The notes under the pieces were generated by a model that was not told where the DNA came from, did not search any database, and was given only the letters and a program-made list of their open reading frames with translations. Of a stretch of DNA of 64,000 nt, positions 22,861 to 33,952 are shown piece after piece; the stretch's first letter is position 1; each line of letters begins with the position of its first letter. The stretch lies in contig JASANC010005541.1 in NCBI GenBank assembly GCA_030248135.1, forward strand, positions 123,081-187,080, given 5' to 3'. The position numbers were made by a program, and so were the translations under genes. The DNA is from Theristus sp. LFF4_11 (taxonomy: Eukaryota; Nematoda; Chromadorea; Monhysterida; Xyalidae).

Positions 22861-23040
22861 GTGGGGTACCCCCCCCCCCCCCAACCAAGTCGACACCCCC
22901 CCCACCGGGCAAACCCCCCCCCCAAATTTTGGTCAAAATACCCCCCCTCTCGAATTTGGGGGGGGCAGACCCCCCCCCTCCCAGATTTCGACCTTCCAAC
23001 CCCCCCCCTACCAAATCCTGACCGTCTGACCACCCCCCCT
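22861..23040. repeat. C-tract array 1
   Basis: Runs of 7-14 C alternate with short A/T cores such as AAATTTTGGTCAAAATA and GATTTCGACCTTCCAA, roughly every 35 bp. Some runs switch to G. Strong G-quadruplex potential on the minus strand. Confidence 0.8.
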
Positions 23041-23744
23041 TTGATTTTGACTTTCGATGGAGACATTTTCTCTTGTATATCTCTATATTTCTCTCATTTG
23101 TAGGTATCTATATTATATGCATGTTTGTATCTCAATATATATTGTATGTTTTTTTGTATACGTACCACTTTGTTATACATTTACCACTTTGTACGTCAAT
23201 GTTTTCAATACTGTACTTCAATATCAAGTCTCACCCGTGCAGCGTGTCTCGTTCGTGTAGCTTTCAGATGTCCCGACCCGAACGAAAATCAAAGCAAAAT
23301 GCATGACTAGAGGGCCCCCCCAGCCCCCCCCCCCCCTAGAACAACTATGCCGGTGTGATCATGCTGACGACACGAGGCGAAACAGCAACGAGCAACCAAC
23401 GAAGTTACGCTTGCAGTGGCAGACAGTGCAATTTCCACCTTTCGAGATCCTGAAAAACGATGCGTAAATGTGAGTTCTCTGCTTCTATCTCACCTTAGCG
23501 ACATCGGAATTTGTTGAACTAGCCCGGAGTGCTACATTATGAAAGAAATGCACATGCATCTTCATCAAAAATCCATTCCACTGGTACGGGTGCAGCGGCT
23601 GCACACGCACAGCATCTACTCATCTGTGGAGAAGTGTCGGGAACCTATCTGTGATACTTGTCGATGTGGAAAATGGACCAGAAAACAAACTGGAACGATG
23701 AACTGATTCCATTCAGCGTTGCATTATCAGTCTCAGTACCGTGG
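23041..23744. other. intergenic sequence between C-tract arrays
   Basis: AT-rich, no gene supported. 23320-23420 resembles the flank of segment X (AACAACTATGCC, then ACGACACGAGG), a diverged further copy. Confidence 0.4.
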
Positions 23745-23945
23745 GCGGGGGGGTGGGGGGGGTACACCCCCCCAGAGCACCCGAGACCGTCGGGTGGGGG
23801 GGGGGGGGGCACCGCCACCCCCCCCCCCGAAAACCGGGCACCCCCCATCGTACCCCCCCTCGAAAATTTGGCCGACACCCCCCCACCCCCCCCATGAAAT
23901 TTTGTCTGGCGGACACCCCCCCCCCCAAAATTTTCTGCACACCCT
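23745..23945. repeat. C-tract array 2
   Basis: G-runs switch to C-runs separated by cores such as GAAAATTTGGCCGAC and GAAATTTTGTCTGGCGGAC, continuing the theme of array 1. Confidence 0.8.
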
Positions 23946-24094
23946 AAATTTTTTTTCGAAAATCATGATTTTTTGTCTATAAAGTCCATAATATAAGCTG
24001 AATATATGATAACTTGACCATCTTCATTGTAATTTCAAAGATTTTGCAGCAAAATTTAGCGTTTTTCCTTTCAAATTTGAGCGAAAAAATTTCA

Positions 24095-24290
24095 TGGGGG
24101 GGTGGGGGGGGGGGGGGTGGACCCCCCCCCACAGAAAATTTTGAAAAAATGCACCCCCCCCATGGGACCCCCCTGGGGGGGGGGGGTCCCACGTTACCAT
24201 AGGTCGGACCCCCCCCCATAACTTTTTGGTCGGCACCCCCCCCCCCCCACGGTACCATACCCCCCCCCTCGAAAATTTTTTTGGGCCCAC
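24095..24290. repeat. C-tract array 3
   Basis: Same composition as arrays 1 and 2, with G and C runs facing each other (CCCCCTGGGGGG at its middle) and cores like GAAAATTTTGAAAAAATG. It can fold back on itself. Confidence 0.8.
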
Positions 24291-25532
24291 GGTACTGATC
24301 AGTCTGTCCTTCAATTCACCAGTTTTTTCTTATTACAAAGGCTGTGAGCTCTGCATCTGTCTGCCTGTCTGTTCCTTCTGCTGTGCCACAGTGCAAGCAA
24401 AAAAAGTGACGGTGCTGTTCTGATTGACGTGAGTCGTGAGGCATACAAATAATATAAACTTGATTGATTTATGAAAATCGGCTAAAATCACTTTTCTGTG
24501 ATGTTTTCGTGTCTCTTGTTCAGTTCAGTTTCAGAGATCCTCCGATTTCCGTCTGCGATTGCTGCCTGATTGGATTGTACTGTGCCATGAGTGAGTTTGG
24601 CTGCCACAAATTTTTGATAGTGCACAAAGTTTTGAACAATCGATCTAATGTGCGTCTATAAATTGTTCGTCGTTGTAGCCTGGTGGTGATACCACCAATT
24701 TGTATCAGTGATACAAATATCATGATATCACCAGTGATACCACGATTCGTTTTTCATTTGTTTTTCTGGGCAAGCCAATCAACCAACCGACCTTCATTTC
24801 GAATTTCATTTTAAGATTTCTGTTTATGGTCATCATGGTCTTGTGCATTATGCAACCAATCACCGTGTCACTTGTTTGTTTATCTTGGTCAACCAATCAG
24901 AATCTCTGGTATCTCTTGAGATCGCGAACAACGGCCGAAAGCACACGAATGGCGCCGCTTCAGCTTCTTCACCACGTTCCTTAATTCAAGAAGTTGCAAC
25001 AAGGAATTGCTTTTTCTCTTTTTGATTGAAAAACTAAGCGACAGAAAACTAAATGAGTTTGGCTGCCACACCTTTTTAAAACGTCTATTTCTGTTTGCAA
25101 AGCGTGATTACTTATAATTCACGCTCCGGTTCTCTTTTTGCTGTTTAGTACAAATTATTTCTTTCCCTATGTAGGCCAACCCTTTGCGACGCTCAAGTAC
25201 TTCAATGCGCGAGTCGATCATCACTCACCAAGGCTGAAAACAGTCGATAAATCAATCCAGAATACCACCTGCAGCGTTGAAGACTAAGTGACAAGGTAAA
25301 GTCAAAGAAAATTTTTGTTGAACTTTCGAAAAATTATGCCAAAAACGGCATTTTCAGGGCACATTAAAGAAAAAATTTCAAAAATTTTTAATAAAAAAAA
25401 TGCTTATTTTTTTTACTTTAAAAAAAATTAAAAAAATTTTTTTTTGACCCTTACATCTCTAACCCCACCCCCACCCCCCCCCCCCATCTCGACCCCTGCT
25501 AGGGGGGGGCTGGGGGGGCCGGCCTAGGGTTG
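24291..25532. other. intergenic, repeat-rich
   Basis: No gene supported. GAGTTTGGCTGCCACA occurs twice (24592 and 25053). GTGATACCA/TGGTGATACCACC words near 24680-24740 form small inverted repeats. A further C-tract lies at 25460-25520. Confidence 0.4.
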
Positions 25533-26122
25533 TTAAACAAAAATGAAAATTAAAAAAAAGTGATTAAAAAAACAAAAATGCCGATTTTTTTTTTAAAAAA
25601 TTCGAAAAATTTTCCTCTAATATGCTCTGAAAACCTCAATTTTGGCACAATTTTTCGAAAGTTCAACAAAAATTTTCTTTGATTATACCTCGTAAAACCT
25701 TTAGCAGTCGATTTTGGGCCGTTTTACCAACTGATTTTAGGCTACGACAACATCTGCGAAAAAATTTTTGAGCGTCCCAAAGCTTGGTCTACCATTTCCG
25801 ATGCAGAAAAGGTGACGATTCGCCTCGCAGAGCGTCCGATTGTGCTCGCTGCTCCGTTTGCAAGCACTACGTTGTCTGGTTGCTTGCTGCTTCGTGTCGT
25901 GTCGTCGCGACACCATCAGAAGAATTGATCGAATTTCAAGGCGGTATGTTTGTCTTCACTTTAGCATTAGTTCAGCTGGGGACAATTAGTGACGTTTTGG
26001 AGGTCAAAACACAAGAAGAGGCATGGTGACGGTTTGGAAAAGAGGTAATTGAGGTCACCAAAACAAAATCTGCAAAGTTCCGCCATACGGGAGTCATTCG
26101 GGAGGCGCTTGCATATCATATG
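25533..26122 (-). repeat. segment X, inverted copy
   Basis: Reverse complement of 20737-21335, followed directly by segment Y in the unreversed orientation. Confidence 0.85.
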
Positions 26123-26129
26123 TGGTTCT

Positions 26130-26440
26130 TCGGACTCCCTGATTGATTTAGCACAACTTTGATTTGTGAAATTTTTTTTTAAATTAAAAAAAAACAAAAA
26201 TGACGATTTTTGTTTTTTTTAACAACCCTAGGCCGGGCACCCCAAAAAATCAGACAGGTTTTTTCGGCTCAGCTATTATCTATATAAAAAATTTCTCAGC
26301 CAAAAAAATTTTGTCTTCGAATTCGAAGACGTACAATGAGTCAATTTTTGATCAAACTTGACTATTTTTGCTTGTAATTCTTGAAAATTTTGCTAATTTT
26401 AGGTAAAATATGCATTTATACATGATTTTTAGCGTAATGC
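26130..26440 (+). repeat. segment Y, copy 2
   Basis: Direct-orientation copy of 21336-21660 adjacent to the inverted copy of segment X. Confidence 0.75.
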
Positions 26441-27041
26441 TTCTTCATTCAAAACGCACGCGCACGGGCATCGGCATTGCACCTGCACTTTCCAATGAAC
26501 ACGCAGCACACGCTCCGCACCTTGCTTTTACACACGCTCCGGTCTTAGATGATTAGGAAAAACACCTAAACGTCCCGAACAGTCACGGTACACGGCAAGG
26601 AGTCATGAAACGTCATTTTCTCTGAAACTAGGAATGAAACTGAACATGCAAATATGCTTTTGGATGACCAATTGCCTATTGTGTTGTTTGTTCTGTTGGT
26701 GATACGTGTTGTTGCGTCTGTTGATCTGTGAATTTGGAAGAATACGACGATGGACTTACAAAAACACGTGGCTGGATGGTTTGCCAAGCTCACAGTCACA
26801 GTTTAACAATGTGACACCAAAAAATTGCTTTGAATGGTAATATAAACCAACAAAAATTGGGAAGTTCCTGAAATAATTCGTAATGCAACTGACAACAGAA
26901 AAAAGCCGTTTTTTCAATGATGGTATCAACAACAATGTTCACAATTCAGATTTTAAAACAATGTTGAAAAACTCCAGTCAATCAACCGCATGTTGTTGTA
27001 ACACAAATGTTGAAGTAGCGTCTGTTCAATTTCGAAATAGA
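26441..27041. other. intergenic
   Basis: AT-rich, no gene supported. It may contain the 3' flank of the minus-strand exon that starts at 27042. Confidence 0.3.
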
Positions 27042-27386
27042 CTAAAAATAGCAGTTAACAGACAAACACGGCAAGAAAACCGGGACAGCACTGACAAGAA
27101 GAATAATCACAACAGCAAATACCGCAAATCTAAGTTCCTTGTTTCGACGTTTCCTTCCTTCCATGCTCACACAGCTGCGATGTGCGTCGATCAATTGCGC
27201 CGCCGTGCGTTCGATGTCGTCCGTCCAACATTCCTTGATCTCGCTGTCCGCTGGCGTCAACAGCGCCAAACAAGATGAAGACGGTGGCGTTTTGACGATT
27301 GATGTGGCAACAGCCTGCGTCGACGCTCGTGTCAGCTGCTCATTGATGGCAATTATGACACGTTTCGTTTGTATGAGTGATACAAA
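27042..27386 (-). CDS. candidate terminal exon of a membrane protein
   Basis: An open minus-strand frame with GC-rich coding-like codons. It reads EQLTRASTQAVATSIVK, then SEIKECWTDDIERTAAQLID, and ends with a basic stretch (GRKRRNKELR), one hydrophobic segment (FAVFAVVIILLVSAVPVFL) and a stop. This is the layout of a tail-proximal membrane anchor. No phase-compatible upstream exon was proven. An open stretch at 27874-27656 ending at a perfect GTGAGT donor is a candidate partner, but its phase does not join cleanly. The family is not recognised. Confidence 0.35.
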   Translation of the reverse strand, partial: FVSLIQTKRVIIAINEQLTRASTQAVATSIVKTPPSSSCLALLTPADSEIKECWTDDIERTAAQLIDAHRSCVSMEGRKRRNKELRFAVFAVVIILLVSAVPVFLPCLSVNCYF

Positions 27387-27655
27387 TTTGAGAACAGTGT
27401 AAAAATGATGAGTCGCAATCAGAAAAAGGTCTCAGGAGTCACACACGCAAATGGAAGATTGAAATAGTTCAGAGACGGCTCACGCGCACTGTTCCTGCTT
27501 TTCATCGGCTTCTGAAACCGCGTTCAGCCTTTATATACGTCATTCAAGATGCAATAAACAGTCTCAGCCAATCAAACAAGTGCAGTACCGGTGTTTTTTC
27601 CTTTATACATTTCAAAAAATATATAAACTATGATCAAACGCGTTGAAAAAACCAC

Positions 27656-27874
27656 TCACTGGGCAAGGCGTTTGAGCTGATGGTGTTTGTTCGTCAACGG
27701 CGACGGCGGTGGCACGAGCATGACATTATTCTGATTCTGTTGGCGCAACGGCTGCACATTGCCAGTCGGTGCTGATGTGGTGTTTTTGATTTTGAATCTT
27801 TTTGATTCACTTTGTCTTTCTGGATTGTTTTTTAGTAATTCGCCGCCATCAGAACTCAATAAGCAAAAAAACAC
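27656..27874 (-). other. candidate coding exon
   Basis: A minus-strand open stretch rich in Asn, Gln and Pro (QPLRQQNQNNVMLVPPPSPL), ending at CCTTGCCCA then a GTGAGT donor. It may belong with the downstream 27386-27042 exon. No domain is recognised. Confidence 0.25.
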
Positions 27875-28521
27875 GGCCTTTTTATAATCACACCGAACAT
27901 CCGCAATAGAAATCGGCTGTCCCTCTTTCGAGGGAGCTGTTACAAAACAATAACCTCAATGCTGTTCTGCATCAGTGATCTTCTGATCTGAATCTGTTAG
28001 CGTTCCCAAAAAAATGAACAAGTCGACAAAAGCGCAATTTCCAATTACAAAACCCAATCAAAAACAGACCAAGTGGATTGAGTGGAGGCAGGTGCGTTTG
28101 CGATGAATCGACTACCCGTTGCAGTGTCGTCTGTTCTGCAAACAATGGGCTGGTCGTGTCTGCAAAATGCAAGGCTATCACAGTTATCAAACCAAGAACA
28201 CCACGTGGACAGCACTGATTTTCTTCGCAAATATGCGGCGTTCCAGTTCAGTAAACTCTGCGGACATAAAATTCCAATGTCCGTGTTAAATGATTGGTGA
28301 TCTATTGATTGATTAATTATTGTAATCCACAACTGCAGTGTCAACATGCTTATTGGTTTCTTCACTTTTAGTGCTCTTGTTCTTGTTGCTTTTTAGCTGT
28401 TCCAACGATAATGAAACCACGTGAACCAGATCACAAATAAAATATTTTTTGTCGCCTGTGGGGTGGAGGAGACGGAAATTGCCTGAAGCCCACAGATAGG
28501 GCAGGATTTTCTGATTTCAAG
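27875..28521. other. intergenic
   Basis: No gene supported. Overlapping open frames on both strands at 28045-28365 look like chance frames. Confidence 0.3.
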
Positions 28522-29010
28522 TACCGTATTACCCCCATTAAACCCCCCCCCCCCACCATTAATCCCCCCCCACCAATAAACCCCCACCCCCCCCCCGACC
28601 AGTTTCCAAATAATCCCCCCCCACAAATAATCCCCCATGGGGGATTATTGGAGACCTGTTTGAAACACATACCCAGCGAATTCAGTGGCTGGTTGCAGTG
28701 AAAATGATGAAATTGTGCTACCAAAGGCCCCAAAGCGATGAGTTTATAGTAATTTCATTACAAAAGGCTGTTATAAAAGGAAATTTCTATGTAGAGTAGA
28801 AGTTTCTGCGACTTTCTTGCCTGCCATGCAAGGTATTTTTGCCATTTTTCAACAAACCCCCACCCCTAGAATTTTTTTGTAAATAAACCCCCCCCCCCCC
28901 ACCAATAATCCCCCCCACCAATAATCCCCCCCCCCCACCAATAAACCCCCACCCCTAAAAGTCGCTGACGTATTAATCCCCCATGGGGGTTTATTGGGGG
29001 TAATACGGTA
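28522..29010. mobile_element. TIR element with C-tract ends
   Basis: Bounded by TACCGTATTACCCCCA and its reverse complement TGGGGGTAATACGGTA. Inside each end are arrays such as CCCCACCAATAATCCCCC and the palindrome CCCCCATGGGGG (twice). The middle 200 bp is unique AT-rich DNA without coding capacity. Confidence 0.7.
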
Positions 29011-29372
29011 TTCGAAATTTGTGTTTACGCCAAAAAAATCTCAATTTTTATTCAAAAGTGTTGCAGCAGTTAAGCACCGGAGCAGCAATTTTGAAAAACA
29101 AATTTTCTGGTACAATGACGGCCCCCTCCACAAAACGCTAAAAGATAACCCAAAAAAAGTAAATTTTCAACAGGCAAAACATAATTCTTGGGGTCACTTT
29201 GCAATAAAAAAGTAATCGCTGGCTTACAATTTACATCATACAACTTTTTTCACTTGCACTGATTGCTCGCCTGAGAGCTTTATGTTAACGTTTTATGTCA
29301 TCATCATTTTTTTCTTTTGTATTAACAGCGAGCTTCAGTGAAAAGAACAAATTGATTTTGGAGTTTGATGTG
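29011..29372. other. upstream flank of the tyrosinase gene
   Basis: AT-rich. No promoter element recognised. Confidence 0.3.
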
Positions 29373-31577
29373 ATGTGGCTGCCTCTGCTGATTATCATTC
29401 TGCTAGTGAGCCGCTCTACGAATGGTCAGTTAAGGCTTAAGGGGCATTATTTTGGACAGAACGCATGCATCACGTGATCCCAACCACGACGCTGCTTCCC
29501 TATCATTTAGAGTTCAACTGTACCTAACTTCATTCATTCATACAACAGCTGCAGCAAGATCCACCAGCGCTCTTCCCACCACTTCAACCGTCAGTTCTCC
29601 TTCTACTGCCAGCCGCCGATTGTCCAGAATCAGCCCAACCACCGCCACCACCAACCGCCCACAGCCCGCACTGAACGCCGCCCGTCATCAGAGCTGCGTG
29701 CGGCGCTACAAAACGAAGCATCCTGGTTTGGCGGGTCGATTCGATGACGACCAGCTGGCGTGGTGGTGTGACCGCGGCACGAAGTGGCGCATTCGAGCGG
29801 CCGCCAAAAAGGACATCAATCAGGACGTACTCCTGACGCGAAAACAACGCCAGTGGCTGTTCAATCTTCGCTCGTGCCACGGCGTGAACTGCATTCGCAC
29901 AACATCGACGGGCGGTGCACCGTCGCCGTCGACGACCGCACGACCCGCCGTGGTGGACGGTCTGAAACCTTCGCCAAAGTTGCTGCCGCAGCCGCGTATG
30001 GCGGCCGACGCGCTACTCCGCAACGAAACGGTCACCAACGAACGGCTGCTCGAGATTCTGTTACCGCGCGGTCACGACTCGGACTCGGACGATGAGTTCT
30101 TCAATATCATGGACGACAGCGACAGCGAGGCGTGTCGACTTCGCATTCAGTTTGCGGCGGTGTGCGCCGACGCGTTCAGTGTGACCGCCCGGAACAACAG
30201 CTCGGCAGACCGCTACAACGTCAAGCTCTGTCTGGAATTGCGCAATCGTCTCGAAGCGCACGATCACACGTTCGACGATTTGCGGGCGTGCACGGACGAA
30301 CGGGCACTTCGGCAACGTCGACGGCGGGTCGCGCGCGACTGCGAGCGGGTGCTGACCGCCACCAACGCGACCGAGGCGTTTCCGCGGTTGGCGGCCCGTC
30401 TCGCGCGCATGCGCGGCACGACCGTTCGTCGACTCTACACGGAGTGGATCGTCGAGCGGTACACGGTTTGGTTGACCAGTTGCGCCGACGTTCAGGAGCA
30501 ACTGGTCGAGCTGCGAAATCAGACGTTGGCGGATTGGAGTGCGATGGATGTTGCGGTGGTGGAGGAGAATAGTAACGACGACAACAACAACAACGATGGG
30601 GATAGGCGAGTGAAACGCCAAGCGGTCCATTCGACGACGAAGGTGCTCCGAATGGAGTACCGTCAGCTGAGCGACGCTCAGCGTGCGGCTTTCCATCGAG
30701 CGTTGAACGCCCTGAAGTCGGACAAAATCGACGGCAAGAGCAAATATGATCTGCTTGTTTTTTGTCACACGCCGGATGAGGCGCCCGGCGCCAACTGGGG
30801 ACCGGCGTTTCTGCCGTTTCATCGCGAGTGGCTGAAGCAGTGAGTAACAGAAATTCTGTGTTTTTTCTTGCTTTCCTCTTTTTAGCCTGAGAATAGCTCT
30901 GAATAGTCCGACCCTGGAGTAGCCTGAGAATAGCTTAGCACTTTTCTTTTTTTGGCGCACGACGAAAGCCATATGTCAAACAATATTAGTTTGTTGACGG
31001 TGTCAATTGTCGTGGTTTCTTAGTCACTGCATTCATGTTGTCTGTACATTCATGTCATTTGAATCTGTATGCTGATTTTGGTTGCATCAAGCTGGACAGA
31101 ACCAACCAGTGGAACCGTCAGAATCATTCAAGCCAGCCGACACACAATTGACCACGATTACACAGTTCCACTCTCCACTTGCCCGATTCCCTACCGCACT
31201 CAGACTCGAGCTCGCTCTGCGCGAGTACGACGCGACCGTCGGCGTGCCGTTCTGGGACTCGACGATGGACGAGAAGCTGCCGACGCCGGCCGACTCGCTC
31301 CTCTGGACGGACGAGTTCCTCGGCAACGGCGACGGCAAGGTCATCCGCGGGCCGTTCGCGGACTGGCCGATGACGCACGAGCTGAGCTTCATCCGGGGCC
31401 TGCGCCAGTTGTACCGCGACGTCGGCGCCTCGCCATTCGGCCGTCTCTACAAGGAGGAGGACGTTGAGTTCATCCTGACACGTGACTCGTTCGCCGATCT
31501 GACCTTCTGCGTCGATCCGACCTTTGAACTCGTGCACGGCGTGACGCACACGTTCGTCGGCGGCTACATGGCCGACA
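29373..31577 (+). CDS. secreted tyrosinase-domain precursor, 3' end missing
   Basis: Type 3 copper protein family (phenol oxidation, cuticle or pigment chemistry) by homology. Exons 29373-29424, 29549-30839 and 31204-31577 chain in phase; the last ends at a GTGAGT donor, so more exons are expected but none was found. Seen: signal peptide MWLPLLIIILLVSRSTNG, a Ser/Thr/Pro-rich stretch, an about 330-residue N-terminal region with an acidic patch (HDSDSDDEFFNIMDDSDSE), a dibasic RRVKR at residues 370-374 (furin-type site) right before the tyrosinase domain, then the copper A segment (H424, GANWGPAFLPFHREW with H442) and copper B (VPFWDS ... LVHGVTHTFVGGYM, H558 and H562). Odd: the middle copper A histidine is Asn433, and the third copper B His (the HH/FLHH motif) is absent from the window. 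Catalysis is therefore doubtful. Repeats begin within 1 kb downstream. Confidence 0.87.
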
Positions 31578-32483
31578 GTGAGTGAGGGTTTTTTGTTGAA
31601 AATTGGAAGTTGTATTGCAGTTGAGAGGAAACAGTTTAAGATAGGCTTTTTGAGTCGACCGACCCGGCCTCCACACCTCTAGGCACAATTTCAAAAAAGT
31701 TTTCAAATTCAGTCAAATTTAGGACCAATCGAACCGCCTTGATGCCCTGAGTTCGAAAATCATATTTTTATCCTAATCCAAGCCTTCTTTATGCTTCAAA
31801 ATTAGGAAAAACCTAATTTTCGACAACCTTGTAGTAAAACTGCTCTAGCTCGCTTCTGCTTAAAGCTATTAACAAAAATCAAACACCAATCGATTCCCCT
31901 TGTGCTCGCGCACATTTTTCGTTTTTATACTATGGGTTGAAAACGTTTTTTCATGCTCTGTATTTTTAAAAAACTGCAGAGGTTGGTGGTTTTTTACGTT
32001 TTTCGGTACTTTAGAAACGTTTGTGGGGTATAGTTGCTAAGTAATTCTGAAAGATCTACGAAAAATGTATATCCATGTAAAATTTCAGCTTCATAAAGCG
32101 TCGCCGGGAGTCACACGATACAAAACAAAATGGCTTGTCGCATGCGTTTTTGGTCAATATGCCGCATGCATACTGTACATGCGCGCGCACACACAGTCAC
32201 AGTGCACGCAAGCAGTGTGTTCACCCCATTCACCCTGCTGTTATGCAATACACCTAAAAATATTACCCATGACACTTTAGCCGTACCAAAAAAACAAGCT
32301 GCTGAAAATTGCTCAGTTTCACATGTTGCACAACATTGAGGCCAAACCTCTTCTGCATATGATGTTGCCAAGGCCGAAATGCAGAGAACCATTCTACAAT
32401 TTGGTTGATTAGTGAAAGTTTTATCTTTTGTTACATGCAGTTGAAATGTAAAAAACCAATACGATAAAAAAAGCGTTCGCATA
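31578..32483. other. region downstream of the truncated tyrosinase
   Basis: I looked for the expected exon with the third copper B histidine and saw none. AT-rich. No RNA gene recognised. Confidence 0.4.
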
Positions 32484-32820
32484 AAACTGCGCTTGCAAGT
32501 TGTTCGCTGTTCGCTTTGCACAATCACGATGTACCGCCTAAACTGCGCTGGCAATTTGCTTGTTGTTCGCTTTGCACAATCACGATGTAGCGCGTAAACT
32601 GCGCTTGTAAGTTGTTTGCTGTTCACATTGCACAATCACGATGTAGCGCGTAAACTGCGCTTGCAAGTTGTTCGCTGTTCGCTTTGCACAATCACGATGT
32701 ACCGCCTAAACTGCGCTGGCAATTTGCTTGTTGTTCGCTTTGCACAATCACGATGTAGCGCGTAAACTGCGCTTGTAAGTTGTTTGCTGTTCACATTGCA
32801 GAATCACGATGTAGCGCGTA
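32484..32820. repeat. 56-bp tandem array with a 168-bp higher-order unit
   Basis: AAACTGCGCT recurs at 32484, 32540, 32596, 32652, 32708 and 32764, exactly 56 bp apart. Three monomer types (GCTTGCAAGTTG, GCTGGCAATTTG, GCTTGTAAGTTG) appear in the order ABCABC, so the true unit is 168 bp. Confidence 0.92.
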
Positions 32821-32822
32821 CA

Positions 32823-33869
32823 TATTATCTAAAAATGCGGGAGACGCATAGAAAAGGAGGAATATGGCCTTGTGTAAGCAGTGAAAGACTTGGCTCGACA
32901 ACGCTTTTCAAGTCTCTGATGTGGTACACACGGATACAAGTACATAAGAGTCATATTTTTGCGCCGCGTTTGTTGTTTAAAAGCTTGCTGAAAAGCGTAA
33001 AAACTTTGAAGTTATCTAGATATTTTTCAATTGTCCTCTTCAGTTTAGTTTAAAATCACATCATGTGCGAAATTCTGTACATCATGGCCGAATAAATGAG
33101 GCAGTCCATCAAGGCGGGATTAGTCGCTGACTAGGAGTTGTCTTTTTCAAAAATGCCAACATAATTTCCAATCATGTGTGCAAGGGAGAAAGAATGAACA
33201 GAATAATACGGATAATCCATTAGTTTAAAAAAACGCGTCAAATTTGGCATACAATTTGGTTTCTGAACTTCTTTTTCTTTCATTCAAAATTCGCGCGCTC
33301 CTTGCACCCTGAAAAAAACTGCCATGTTTAATCGGCTATACTGTAAATTCTGTGCAAAAAACAGAAACATCAGAGATTGCAAAACATTGCTGCATGTAGC
33401 TTTATCGTTGTTGCTGACGTACGCACCGCTGTGCATACAGCAGCACCAGTGCAAAAAGTGTTGTCTTCCGTTGATTTTCACCCTTTTTACCAAACTCTTG
33501 TGACAGGATAAACCGGTGAGTCATTGCCTTTGCCACAGAAGGAGACCTTGCGTGCCCAATGCCTCTGCGATACACTTTGTGCAAACCAGTGTCAGCGATC
33601 TAAAGTCTGATCGTTATTTTAGTGGTTTTAGAGGTCGCTAAATGCTAGAAAAAAGCAAATGTGAAAGTTTCATTTGTTTACAATGTACGAGGGTTGCCAC
33701 TTGCAACCGAAATAAAAAATAAACGGCGCAAAAATATGACTCTTATGTACTTGTATCCGTGTGTACCACATCAGAGACTTGAAAAGCGTTGTCGAGCCAA
33801 GTCTTTCACTGCTTACACAAGGCCATATTCCTCCTTTTCTATGCGTCTCCCGCATTTTTAGATAATATT
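32823..33869. repeat. inverted-repeat unit P (copy 1)
   Basis: Two arms of about 143 bp (32823-32964 and 33724-33869) are near-perfect reverse complements, containing ATGCGGGAGACGCATAG and ACACGGATACAAGTACATAA. The loop is about 760 bp. No transposase frame lies in the loop. Satellite DNA starts immediately to the right. A diverged copy with the same arrangement is at 61789-62822. Confidence 0.85.
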
Positions 33870-33952
33870 CTGACTTTTACATAAGCCCCAAAGGTCGGAC
33901 CAAAATCACAATACGTTGGTCACACATTCTTCTAAACCCCGGACAACTCAGG

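Noticed and set aside
30061..30972. 303-codon minus-strand frame under the tyrosinase
   Set aside because: Antisense shadow of a GC-rich exon; the plus-strand frame carries the signal peptide, furin site and tyrosinase motifs.
31069..31549. Other-frame and antisense open frames over tyrosinase exon 3
   Set aside because: Arg-rich shadows of the GC-rich exon; the in-phase frame has VPFWDS and HGVTHTFVGGYM.
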